A DNA stretch of 8,940 nucleotides, taken from positions 1 to 8,940 of the forward strand of contig RGEP01000063.1 of the NCBI GenBank assembly GCA_009918225.1, read 5' to 3'. The DNA comes from Betaproteobacteria bacterium. GTDB taxonomy: Bacteria; Pseudomonadota; Gammaproteobacteria; Burkholderiales; Burkholderiaceae_C. The notes beneath the pieces were generated by a model that made no database searches, was not told the DNA's origin, and saw only the letters and a program-made list of their open reading frames with translations. Each line of letters begins with the position of its first letter. Position 1 is the first letter of the stretch. The translations under genes were made by a program, and so were the position numbers. This document shows, piece after piece, positions 1 through 6,298 of the stretch.

Positions 1-1
1 T

Positions 2-136
2 TTCGTTGTAATTTTCCTTCTCGACGGCTGGGGCTTTCAGGACACCCACGAAACGCTCAACTCGTTCATCTGGGGCCCAGACGGCAGACCCGTCGCTTCC
101 GCACGGCAGACCGTAGCGATCTTTGCCAAGCGTTGA
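2..136 (+). pseudogene. Fragment resembling PVC-type membrane-bound dehydrogenase/heme-binding protein (partial at left edge)
   Basis: An open frame enters from the left edge and ends at TGA 134-136, giving 44 residues. Residues around 10-26 read QDTHETLNSFIWGPDG, preceded by LLDGWGF. I recognise this as the conserved core of the putative membrane-bound dehydrogenase (PVC-type, often with a C-terminal CxxCH domain) family of Planctomycetes and some other bacteria. In that family the next residues are normally WLYGCHGVFTH; here the frame continues RPVASARQTVAIFAKR and stops, so resemblance ends abruptly after GPDG. This looks like a remnant or a rearrangement junction rather than the true C-terminus of an intact gene. 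The match is from memory of the family motif, and the protein's upstream part lies outside the window. The first codons are visibly more AT-rich than the operon downstream. Confidence 0.45.
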
Positions 137-434
137 CTCGCTTCACAGTCCCTGCGCATCAGACGGAACCGACCTGATCTGAGCTGAGTCGACCGGCTGC
201 TTCGGGATGGCCAATTCGACGCGGCGAGTGTCGGCAGAGGGTCGATAGCCGACATTGAATCGATCCGAAAGACAGGTTCGGAAGGATGCGGAAAGTTGCG
301 GTCGGCGAGGATAGGATGGCAGGTGTGGGCACCTTTCCGCAACCTTCCGTAAGGTCGTAACGGGCGTTAGCAGGCATCCATCAGCACGAAATTGAACCCG
401 GTTCTGCACCCACCACCAATCACGCTGACCTTGA
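137..434. other. Region without a convincing gene
   Basis: About 300 bases (345 up to the regulator stop) hold no open frame with convincing coding character. The short minus-strand frames here have no recognisable domain, no good ribosome binding site, and an amino-acid composition typical of chance translation of GC-rich DNA. The only clear structure is the inverted repeat annotated separately (289-349). I see no tRNA, no rRNA and no transposase remnant. Confidence 0.5.
289..349. repeat. Inverted repeat with nested hairpin, possible structured RNA or dispersed repeat
   Basis: CGGAAAGTTGCGG (289-301) is the reverse complement of CCGCAACCTTCCG (337-349) at 12 of 13 positions. The 35-base interior holds a second hairpin, AGGTG-TGGG-CACCT (321-334). 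The two nested stems could fold into one cruciform or a branched RNA. No T-run follows on either strand and no gene ends directly at it, so it does not look like an ordinary rho-independent terminator. It could be a dispersed intergenic repeat, the end of a mobile element or a structured RNA; the sequence alone does not decide. Confidence 0.6.
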
Positions 435-474
435 CCCCAGGGGTGCTGTTCTGGGGCCTAGGCGGCACGCCTGG
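435..474 (-). terminator. Tandem hairpins just downstream of the LysR gene, candidate terminator
   Basis: Two adjacent hairpins lie 8-47 bases beyond the regulator's stop codon. The first met by transcription is CTAGGCG-GCA-CGCCTGG (458-474; 7 bp including one G-T pair, 3-base loop). The second is CCCCAG-10 bases-CTGGGG (435-440 / 451-456; perfect 6 bp). No clear T-tract follows on the minus strand, so intrinsic termination is unproven. Position and stem quality make a transcript-end or 3'-stabilising role reasonable. Confidence 0.35.
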
Positions 475-481
475 TCCTGCT

Positions 482-1387
482 TCATTTCGGGCGGGCACCC
501 CCGCTGCGGCGGGCTTTGCCAAAGTGATCCTTCAGTGCGCGGGTAACGGCCTCCCGTCCGTGCCTGCGCCGCTCCAGAAGCCCCACGTGGCGCTCCACCG
601 TGACGCGGGGCAGGGGCACCACTTTGAGGGTCTTGTCGCGGTTCCAAGCCAGGTTGGCCAACTGCGGGACGATGGAGATTCCGAAGCCCTGCCGCACCAA
701 CTCCACGATGGCTTCCACGGAATTCAGCTCGAGCCCTTCCACCACTTGGGCACGACACTGCGCCAGCGCCTCGTTCACGAGATGGCCTGTCCATGTGCGC
801 CGGTCAAAGCGCATGAACGGACACTGCGCGAGCATCTGCAGCGCCGATTCGGGCAAGGGAAAGTGTGGCCTGGTCGGTGCGATGAGCACCATGGGCTCGC
901 TGTACAGCGGTGTCCATTTCAGCGAGGCGGTCAGCCGGGTGGGGGATTGGGTGACCACGGCGGCGTCGAGTTCCCCGCGCTCCACGCGGCCCATGAAGTC
1001 GGCCGACTGTCCGGCAAACAGGGTGACTTCCAGCGCGGGGTTGTTGCGCTTAAGGGTCCAAAGCGCATCGGCAAAGGCGCCAACCAAGGCCGATACCAGG
1101 GCGCCCATGACCACCGTGCCACCCAACTCGCCCTGCCCGGGCAGGGCTTGAACCCGATGCCAACGGTCCACCAGATCCTTGAGTGCAGGCACGCGCTGCC
1201 GTCCTTCCGAGTTCAGCACCACCGAGCGCGCATTTCGGTCGAATAGATTCACACCCAGCTCTTGCTCAAGCATGCGAATCTGCAGGCTAACGGCCGCTGA
1301 CGTAAGGCCAATCTCCTGGCCGGCGGCCGCAAAACTGCCCAGCCGAGCGGTCGTCAGAAAGGTTTGAAGGGTTCGGATGGACGGCAT
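482..1387 (-). CDS. LysR-family transcriptional regulator
   Basis: A 301-residue protein of normal length for LysR regulators. The N-terminus (about residues 1-60) is the winged helix-turn-helix DNA-binding domain: MPSIRTLQTF, then GSFAAAGQEIGLTSAAVSLQ, then the wing with LEQELGVNLFDR. The rest is the two-lobed effector-binding domain, with the typical LDAAVV strand and the GFGISIVP segment near the C-terminus. The chosen ATG (1385-1387) matches the usual family start and has a GGAAA-type ribosome binding site about 7 bases upstream. Longer upstream readings run antisense through the alcohol dehydrogenase gene and are not supported. It is divergent from the catabolic operon and is its probable regulator, with an organic acid as likely co-inducer (inference). 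The leader is very short because the neighbouring gene remnant begins within about 30 bases, so its own promoter and the shared control region may have been removed. Confidence 0.95.
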   Translation of the reverse strand: MPSIRTLQTFLTTARLGSFAAAGQEIGLTSAAVSLQIRMLEQELGVNLFDRNARSVVLNSEGRQRVPALKDLVDRWHRVQALPGQGELGGTVVMGALVSALVGAFADALWTLKRNNPALEVTLFAGQSADFMGRVERGELDAAVVTQSPTRLTASLKWTPLYSEPMVLIAPTRPHFPLPESALQMLAQCPFMRFDRRTWTGHLVNEALAQCRAQVVEGLELNSVEAIVELVRQGFGISIVPQLANLAWNRDKTLKVVPLPRVTVERHVGLLERRRHGREAVTRALKDHFGKARRSGGARPK

Positions 1388-1421
1388 GTGAGGGTTTCCA
1401 CTCAATAAGACCGCCATTCGC

Positions 1422-2430
1422 TTGCTTGCCGACGAATGCCGCCGGGTGGGAATGACGCGCCCTTTGATCGTGACCGACGCCGGGGTTCGCGCCGCTGGTC
1501 TTTTGGCCAAGGCCGAAGCGGCATTGGGCGACATGCCGCATGGCGTCTTCGACGGAACCCAGAGCAACCCGACCGAAGCCGGCGTGCGCGCTGCTGCTGC
1601 CGTGCTGAAACAGCAGGGATGCGACGGCCTGGTGGCCATCGGCGGGGGCTCCAGCATCGATTTGGCCAAGGGCGTGGCCATCGCAGCAAGCCATGCGGGT
1701 CCGCTCAAACACTACGCCACCATTGAGGGCGGAAGCCCGCGGATCACCGAGGCCGTGCTGCCGCTGATCGCCGTGCCGACCACCGCCGGCACGGGCAGTG
1801 AGGTGGCGCGTGGCTCCATCCTCATCGTTGACGATGGCCGAAAGCTGGGCTTTCATTCCTGGCACCTGATGCCGCGCGTGGCCATCCTCGACCCTGACCT
1901 GACCCTTGGTTTGCCACCGGCATTGACGGCGGCAACCGGGATGGATGCCATCACCCACTGCATGGAAACCTTCATGGCGCCGGCCGTCAACCCGCCGGCC
2001 GACGGCATTGCCTTGGATGGCTTGGCCCGTGGATGGGCTCACAAAGGGATTGGGCTGCGTGCATTCACTCAGCCACAGCTTGGGCGGCGTCAATCCCAGG
2101 CTCCACCACGGCACGCTGAATGCGCTGTTCCTGCCCGCAGTGATCCGATTCAACGCATCAGCTGATTCGGTGCGGCGTGAACACCGGCTGCAGCGCATGG
2201 CGCAAGTGATGGGCTTGGGCACGTGTGGTGCCGATGGCGAGGAATTGGCTCAGGCGGTGCAGGCGCTGAACCGGCGGCTCGGGTTGCCCTCTGGTTTGGC
2301 GGCCCTGGGTGTGGGCGAGCAGGACTTCGACCGCATCATCGATGGTGCCATGGTCGACCATTGTCACAAGATGAACCCGCGCGAAGCCACGCGCCATGAC
2401 TACCGCGAATTGCTCAGGCAATCGATGTAG
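1422..2430 (+). pseudogene. Iron-containing alcohol dehydrogenase, 5'-truncated and frameshifted by an internal deletion
   Basis: Two frames together spell a group III iron-dependent alcohol dehydrogenase. The first carries the nucleotide-binding signature GGGSSIDLAKG, the TTAGTGSE strand and the metal-binding segment GMDAITHCMETF (Asp and His ligands). The second carries the other ligands in GLGCVHSLSHSLGG and the HHG motif, and ends with a normal C-terminus (DHCHKMNPREAT...). The frame changes between about 2031 and 2043. Family members have roughly 30 residues between the two halves here (the IERATRDG...MQGAMAFQ stretch), so about 80-95 bases are missing, with length 2 modulo 3. Read through, the first frame stops at 2165. 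The N-terminus is also short: recognisable sequence begins at AIRLLADEC (from 1413), without the usual first 10-20 residues and start codon; the frame is open only back to a TGA at 1389-1391. TTG 1422 is the first candidate start but lacks a good ribosome binding site. Relatives reduce or oxidise short hydroxy acids or aldehydes such as 4-hydroxybutyrate; the substrate here is unknown. Almost certainly non-functional. Confidence 0.85.
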
Positions 2431-2449
2431 GCCCGAAGGCAGGAACAAC

Positions 2450-3181
2450 ATGGGCAAGGACGAGCTGAAGGTTCGAATCTGGCGTGGCGGTGCAGCCGAC
2501 GCGGACGGCCGGTTTGTGGAGTACGCCGTGCCGCGCCAGGACAGCCAAACGGTGCTGGATGTCGTCACCCATGTGCAGCGGATGCTGGACCCAACGCTTT
2601 CGTATCGATATGCGTGCAGGGTGGGGATGTGCGGCTCGTGTGCTATGTCGGTGAATGGTCAGGCACGCTGGACCTGCCGTACCCACGTCTCCAAGGTGTT
2701 GGGGGTCGATGGGGTGTTGGAAATCGCCCCCCTGGCCAATCTGCCGGTGGTCAAGGACCTGGCCACCGACATGAGTGGCTTCTTCGACAAGTGGGCCGCA
2801 GCGCGCGGCCAGTTCCAGGGGGCTCAGTCTCGGCACGACGATTTCGCTCGGGTGCAACCGGATACGCCGCAGCGCAAGGCGGCCGATGCGGGAATCGAGT
2901 GCATCGGCTGTGCTGTGTGCTACGCCTCATGCGATGTTGTTCAGTGGCGTGCTGAATTCTTGGGCCCTGCCGCCATGAACCGCGCTTGGACCCTGGTCAA
3001 CGATGTTCGGGATACGGCCCAGCAGGAGCGCCTGCGCGCCGTGGCCGGTGACGCGGGTTGCCACAGCTGCCATACCCAAGGCTCCTGTACCGAGCGATGC
3101 CCCAAGGGGCTGGCGCCCACCTTGGCCATCGCCGGCTTGAAGCGCACGGTGGCGCGAGCAGCCGTGAAAGGAAAGTTGTGA
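2450..3181 (+). CDS. Succinate dehydrogenase/fumarate reductase-like iron-sulfur subunit
   Basis: A 243-residue protein matching the SdhB/FrdB family in length and domain order; it carries electrons between the flavoprotein and the membrane anchors. The N-terminal ferredoxin domain holds the [2Fe-2S] ligands Cys56, Cys61, Cys64 and Cys76 (pattern C-x4-C-x2-C-x11-C). The C-terminal domain holds Cys151, Cys154 and Cys157 with Cys217 for [4Fe-4S], and Cys161, Cys207 and Cys213 for [3Fe-4S], followed by the classic CPKGLAPTLAI. Asp162 replaces the Pro that usually follows Cys161. An additional Cys204 creates a CxxCH string that lies inside the cluster motif and is not evidence of heme c. The start ATG has AGGA 5 bases upstream and lies 19 bases after the broken dehydrogenase gene. 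Its stop overlaps the next gene's GTG start by 4 bases (GTGA), implying translational coupling. A housekeeping role is unlikely given the gene order and its neighbours. Confidence 0.93.
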   Translation: MGKDELKVRIWRGGAADADGRFVEYAVPRQDSQTVLDVVTHVQRMLDPTLSYRYACRVGMCGSCAMSVNGQARWTCRTHVSKVLGVDGVLEIAPLANLPVVKDLATDMSGFFDKWAAARGQFQGAQSRHDDFARVQPDTPQRKAADAGIECIGCAVCYASCDVVQWRAEFLGPAAMNRAWTLVNDVRDTAQQERLRAVAGDAGCHSCHTQGSCTERCPKGLAPTLAIAGLKRTVARAAVKGKL

Positions 3182-3537
3182 GCGTCGACAGCGCCGTCCT
3201 GGCGCAGGCACGCCGCTGGTACTGGCAGCGCATCAGTGCCATGGTGTTGGCCTTGTGTGTGTTGGTGCATATCGTGACGATGATCGTGGCGGTGCGCGGC
3301 GGCTTGAGTGCTGCCGAAATTCTGACGCGCACCCAGGGCAACTGGGCCTTCGCAGCGTTCTACGCCGTGTTTGTGTTGGCCTGCGCGGTGCACGTTCCCA
3401 TTGGCGTGGCGTCTGTTGCGCGCGAGTGGTGGCAATGGAGCGAGCGTGCTGCGCTGCTGCTGGCGCGCGGCGCCGGGCTGCTGTTGCTGACGCTGGGCCT
3501 TCGCGCCGTGTGGGCGGTTTTCGGAGCAGGGAGCTGA
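3178..3537 (+). CDS. Succinate dehydrogenase/fumarate reductase-like membrane anchor (cytochrome b subunit), first of two
   Basis: A 119-residue integral membrane protein with three predicted helices (about residues 19-41, 57-81 and 90-114). The beginning WYWQRISAMVLALCVLVHI resembles the QR/HR-x-S-G/A start of SdhC-type anchors. His31 in helix 1 and His72 in helix 2 are candidate heme b ligands; HVPIG...REW follows the H-x3-G...R pattern of the family. GTG is chosen as start because it overlaps the upstream TGA and has AAAGGA (3168-3173) just upstream; the next gene begins 3 bases after the stop. It would anchor the iron-sulfur and flavoprotein subunits to the inner membrane and pass electrons to or from quinone. 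The weak sequence conservation of these small subunits makes the exact family (SdhC or SdhD type) uncertain, but the context is decisive for an anchor role. Confidence 0.85.
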   Translation: MSVDSAVLAQARRWYWQRISAMVLALCVLVHIVTMIVAVRGGLSAAEILTRTQGNWAFAAFYAVFVLACAVHVPIGVASVAREWWQWSERAALLLARGAGLLLLTLGLRAVWAVFGAGS

Positions 3538-3540
3538 GCC

Positions 3541-3894
3541 ATGCGCCGCAATGACCACCGCGCCCATGCGCATGCCTCCTGGTGGGCCTTCTGGCTGCAC
3601 CGCGTGTCCGGGTTGCTGCTGGCGTTCTTCCTGCCCCTGCACTTCACCTTGCTGGGCCAAGCGCTCCATGGTGCAGCCGCCCTGGACGGTGCCCTTCGGT
3701 TTACCGATCACCCCTTGGTCAAAGTGGCCGAGTGGGGTTTGGTGACGCTTCTGGCCCTGCACCTGACGGGCGGCCTTCGGCTGCTGCTGATTGAGTTTGG
3801 TTCGGGCAACGGGCTTCGGAAGAATTGGATCGCCGGTGGGATAGGCTTGGCTACGGCCACGGGGCTGGCGTTTGCGTTGGCCCTGATTGGCTGA
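3541..3894 (+). CDS. Succinate dehydrogenase/fumarate reductase-like cytochrome b subunit, second anchor
   Basis: A 117-residue membrane protein with three predicted helices (about residues 17-41, 60-83 and 96-116). The start of helix 1, WLHRVSGLLLAFFLPLHF, is a clear SdhC-family signature (HR-x-SG). His34 in helix 1 and His74 in helix 2, the latter in HLTGGLRLLLIE, are candidate heme b ligands; H-x3-G-x-R-x3-E is typical of the family. The soluble N-terminus is His/Arg-rich (H6, H9, H11). It begins 3 bases after the previous anchor gene with a GGGAG ribosome binding site. With the preceding subunit it should form the membrane domain, contact quinone and bind one or two hemes b. In the usual sdhCDAB order these genes precede the flavoprotein; here they follow the iron-sulfur gene and the flavoprotein is three genes away. 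Confidence 0.88.
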   Translation: MRRNDHRAHAHASWWAFWLHRVSGLLLAFFLPLHFTLLGQALHGAAALDGALRFTDHPLVKVAEWGLVTLLALHLTGGLRLLLIEFGSGNGLRKNWIAGGIGLATATGLAFALALIG

Positions 3895-3930
3895 ATGGGC
3901 TTGCCTTCTACGAAACCGAGGAACATCGAC

Positions 3931-4905
3931 ATGATCAGAAGTATCCAAAGACGAATCCTGTTGGCCGCTGGGCTTTTGGCGCTGGCCGCACCGGCACTTG
4001 CGCAGGACGCTTGGCCCAACAAGCCGGTGCGCATGGTGGTTCCCTTTGCGCCCGGTGGGTCCACCGATGTGGTCGCCCGCATGCTGGGGCAAAAGCTCAG
4101 CGTGCTGTGGAATCAGCCGGTCGTGGTCGAGAACCGGGCTGGTGCCGGCGGCAACGTGGGGGCTGATGTGGTAGCCAAGGCGCCCGGCGACGGATACACG
4201 CTGCTCATGGCCTCGGGTTCGGTCACCATCAACCCGGCGCTTTACCGGAAGATGCCCTTCGACACGCAGCGCGACCTGATGCCCATCACCAACGTGGCAC
4301 AAGGCCCGATGCTGGTGGTGGTGCGCGATGCCTCGCCCTACAAGAACCTGCAAGACCTGATTGCGGCAGCCAAGGCCAAGCCGGGTTCGATCAACTTTGC
4401 TTCGGCTGGTGTGGGCAGCCAGGTCCACCTGGCCGCCGAGAACCTGGCTGATGCCGCGGGCCTCGACCTGCAGCACGTCCCGTATCGTGGCGAAGCCCTC
4501 GGCTACAACGATCTGATTGCGGGCCAGGTGCAGATGATGGTGGGCAACTTTGCCGCTGCCTCGGCCCTCATCAGCCCCAACCGGCTGCGCGCCTTGGCGG
4601 TGACCAGCAAGGCTCGGATGCCGCAGATGCCCGAGGTACCCACTGCGCACGAGGCCGGGCTGCCGGGTTTCGAAAACGTGGGGTGGTTTGGCCTGTTCGC
4701 GCCGGCCGGCACGCCGGTGGCCGTGATTCAGAAGGTGCACCGGGATGTGGCCAAGGTGATGGCCGAAACCGAGGTCAAGGCGCGCTTGTTCGTGCAGGGC
4801 ATGTCGCCGGTGGTCAACAGCACGGCCGACTTCACGCTCCAGATCGAGCGTGAGTTGGAGCGTTGGGCCAAGGTGGCGGCGTCCCGAAAGCTGCAGGCGA
4901 ACTGA
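3931..4905 (+). CDS. Bug/TctC-family periplasmic solute-binding protein
   Basis: A 324-residue protein of normal length for the tripartite tricarboxylate transporter substrate-binding (Bug) family. Residues 1-24 are a Sec signal peptide: basic n-region MIRSIQRR, hydrophobic core, and probable cleavage after APALA, before QDAWP. The mature protein starts with the family hallmark WPNKPVRMVVPFAPGGSTDVVAR, split here as WPNKPVRMVVPF and APGGSTDVVAR. It continues with VVENRAGAGGNVGADVVAK, PGDGYTLLMAS, a FASAGVGSQVHL ligand-loop motif and the typical late GWFGLFAPAGTP. ATG 3931 is preferred over an earlier in-frame ATG at 3895 because it has GAGGA (3918-3922) at good spacing and directly precedes the signal peptide. 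It binds a carboxylate, usually a di- or tricarboxylic acid, in the periplasm; the ligand cannot be read from sequence. No TctA/TctB membrane partners lie in the window, which is common for Bug genes. It probably captures the substrate of this operon. Confidence 0.95.
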   Translation: MIRSIQRRILLAAGLLALAAPALAQDAWPNKPVRMVVPFAPGGSTDVVARMLGQKLSVLWNQPVVVENRAGAGGNVGADVVAKAPGDGYTLLMASGSVTINPALYRKMPFDTQRDLMPITNVAQGPMLVVVRDASPYKNLQDLIAAAKAKPGSINFASAGVGSQVHLAAENLADAAGLDLQHVPYRGEALGYNDLIAGQVQMMVGNFAAASALISPNRLRALAVTSKARMPQMPEVPTAHEAGLPGFENVGWFGLFAPAGTPVAVIQKVHRDVAKVMAETEVKARLFVQGMSPVVNSTADFTLQIERELERWAKVAASRKLQAN

Positions 4906-4953
4906 GCCTGGTGGCGGCCAAGCCAGCCGAATCGAAAAGATGGGGACCTGGAC

Positions 4954-5667
4954 ATGAAGATCGACCTGCTGGCCCTTGAGGATGCCGCCAAGATGCTCTA
5001 CATCCGGGCGCTCAAGGTCTTGCCGCCGGACATCAAGGACGGCCTGGGCCGGCTTCATCAGGCCGAGACCGGCGCGACCGCGAAGTCGGTGCTGGGCACC
5101 ATGGTGCGCAACATCGCCGTCGCGGAAGAGACCGATAACCTGCTGTGTCAGGACACGGGCATTCCCATCTACAACATCACCATCGGCCGCGGTGTCCAGG
5201 TGGATGGCTTTGAGCTGCATCAGGCCATCCGCCGCGGCTGCGAACGGGCCACCCGTGAGCATCCCTTGCGCAGTTCGGTCGTGCATCCGCTGACGCGCCG
5301 CAACGAGCACACCTCTTGCGGTATTGGCGCCGGCGGCAAGACCTGCCCGCCCACCATCGTGGGGGTGGGCCTGGGCGGCACCTCCGATTTGGTGGTGGCC
5401 CTGGCCAAGCGTGCGGCCACGCGAGCGCTGGGCAGCCGTTGTGCAGACCCCGATGGCGCCGCCTTGGAAGCGGAACTCAGCCAGGCGGTCAACCGCTTGG
5501 GCGTGGGGCCTCAGGGGCTGGGCGGCGATGCCACCGCCTTTGCGGTGCAGGTGGAGCTCGCCGCCACCCACATCACCATGAACCCGATAGCTGTGAATAT
5601 GCAGTGCCACTCGGCGCGACGCGCCCGGGCCACCTTCACACCGGCCGGGCTGAGCTACGGCTTCTAG
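4954..5667 (+). CDS. Class I fumarase/tartrate dehydratase-type hydratase, alpha subunit, with apparent in-frame internal deletion
   Basis: A 237-residue protein of the [4Fe-4S] hydro-lyase alpha family (FumA N-terminal part, TtdA, mesaconase). The three cluster cysteines are present: Cys65 in LCQDTG, Cys131 in GGKTCPPTIVGVG and Cys218 in MQCHSARR. Asp67 of CQDTG matches the catalytic Asp of class I fumarases. Relatives are about 280-300 residues. The shortfall is local: HPLTRRNEHTSCG (ending at residue 123) runs directly into IGAGGKTCPP, whereas relatives have about 45-60 residues between, including the conserved lysine-glycine-serine-rich KG(G/S)GSEN motif that takes part in the active site. 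The frame is preserved. Loss of this segment should cripple the enzyme, so this is probably a disabled gene although its frame is open. Bases 4941-4944 (GGGG) are a weak ribosome binding site. It pairs with the beta subunit 19 bases downstream. The substrate could be fumarate, tartrate or mesaconate/citramalate; context suits hydration of the flavoprotein's product. Confidence 0.9.
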   Translation: MKIDLLALEDAAKMLYIRALKVLPPDIKDGLGRLHQAETGATAKSVLGTMVRNIAVAEETDNLLCQDTGIPIYNITIGRGVQVDGFELHQAIRRGCERATREHPLRSSVVHPLTRRNEHTSCGIGAGGKTCPPTIVGVGLGGTSDLVVALAKRAATRALGSRCADPDGAALEAELSQAVNRLGVGPQGLGGDATAFAVQVELAATHITMNPIAVNMQCHSARRARATFTPAGLSYGF

Positions 5668-5686
5668 GAAAGGCAAGGAGCGCGCC

Positions 5687-6298
5687 GTGACCCACCATGT
5701 GCTGGACATGCCCATCAACGAGGCGCAGGTACGCTCGCTGCGCATCAACGACACCGTCACGCTCCGGCGTACCCTGTTTGGCATTCGGGACGCCACGCAA
5801 ATCCACCTCTTTGACCGCGGCCGCCGCACCGCCATGGACCTCAAAGGCCATGCGGTGATCCACACCGCGCCCAATGTGCGCAAAGTCCAGTGCAGTGCAG
5901 ACCACCCCGCAGGCTATGCCCCCATCTGCATTGGCACCACCACGTCCGACCGCATGGAGCGCTTTACCCGGCCCCTGATGGAGCGCGAGGGCGTGCGCCT
6001 GATCATCGGCAAGGGTGGCCTTCGCGACGGTTCGTCACAGGCCTTTTCCGAACTGGGGGGCGCCTATTTGGCGATCGTGGGCGGGACGGCTGCACTGGAA
6101 ACCACTTGGATCGAACGAATTGAAGAAGTGGACCTGGACGATCTGAACCCCGAGAGCCTGTGGCGGTTTTCGATCCGAGATTTCGGGCCCCTGCTGGTGG
6201 CCATGGACAGCCATGGGGGAAGCCTGTACCGCACGGTGCAGGCCGACACCGCGGCGCGCCGTGCCGAGGTGCTGGCCTCACTGGGGGTCAAGGCATGA
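5687..6298 (+). CDS. Class I fumarase/tartrate dehydratase-type hydratase, beta subunit
   Basis: A 203-residue protein, full length for the TtdB/fumarase C-terminal-domain family (about 200 residues). Recognisable family parts are LRINDTVTLRRTLFGIRDA near residues 18-36, the DLKG segment (51-54) introducing the HTAP strand, CIGTTTSDRMERF (81-93), and IIGKGGL (106-112), which matches the conserved GKGG loop. This swivelling beta domain completes the active site of the alpha subunit. The start is GTG at 5687 with a strong AAGGAG (5675-5680) six bases upstream; no better ATG lies in the same region. Its stop overlaps the next ATG by 4 bases (ATGA). Unlike the alpha subunit, it shows no sign of deletion, so the heterodimer is expected to be impaired only on the alpha side. 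Confidence 0.92.
   Translation: MTHHVLDMPINEAQVRSLRINDTVTLRRTLFGIRDATQIHLFDRGRRTAMDLKGHAVIHTAPNVRKVQCSADHPAGYAPICIGTTTSDRMERFTRPLMEREGVRLIIGKGGLRDGSSQAFSELGGAYLAIVGGTAALETTWIERIEEVDLDDLNPESLWRFSIRDFGPLLVAMDSHGGSLYRTVQADTAARRAEVLASLGVKA

Noticed and set aside
392..1246. A 284-residue open frame on the plus strand opposite the regulator
   Set aside because: The minus strand encodes a textbook LysR protein over the same bases; the plus frame has no motif and a shadow-like composition.
1388..1708. N-terminal extension of the LysR protein to upstream start codons
   Set aside because: The extension runs antisense through the alcohol dehydrogenase remnant, and LysR proteins normally begin just before the helix-turn-helix, as at 1387.
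3059..3073. CxxCH heme c-like string (CHSCH) in the iron-sulfur subunit
   Set aside because: It overlaps the normal iron-sulfur ligand motif C-x5-C-x3-CP, and the protein is cytoplasmic with no signal peptide.
3895..3930. Earlier ATG for the binding protein
   Set aside because: It would put 12 polar residues before the signal peptide; the ATG at 3931 has a better placed ribosome binding site.
2941..5883. A 980-residue open frame on the minus strand
   Set aside because: It lies antisense to five clearly recognisable genes, has no domain I can name, and is Arg/His/Gln/Gly-rich as expected for antisense translation of GC-rich codons.
6160..6294. Upstream in-frame extension of the flavoprotein
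   Set aside because: It overlaps the conserved C-terminus of the hydratase beta subunit, and the ATG at 6295 sits right before the FAD-binding domain with a coupled stop-start overlap.
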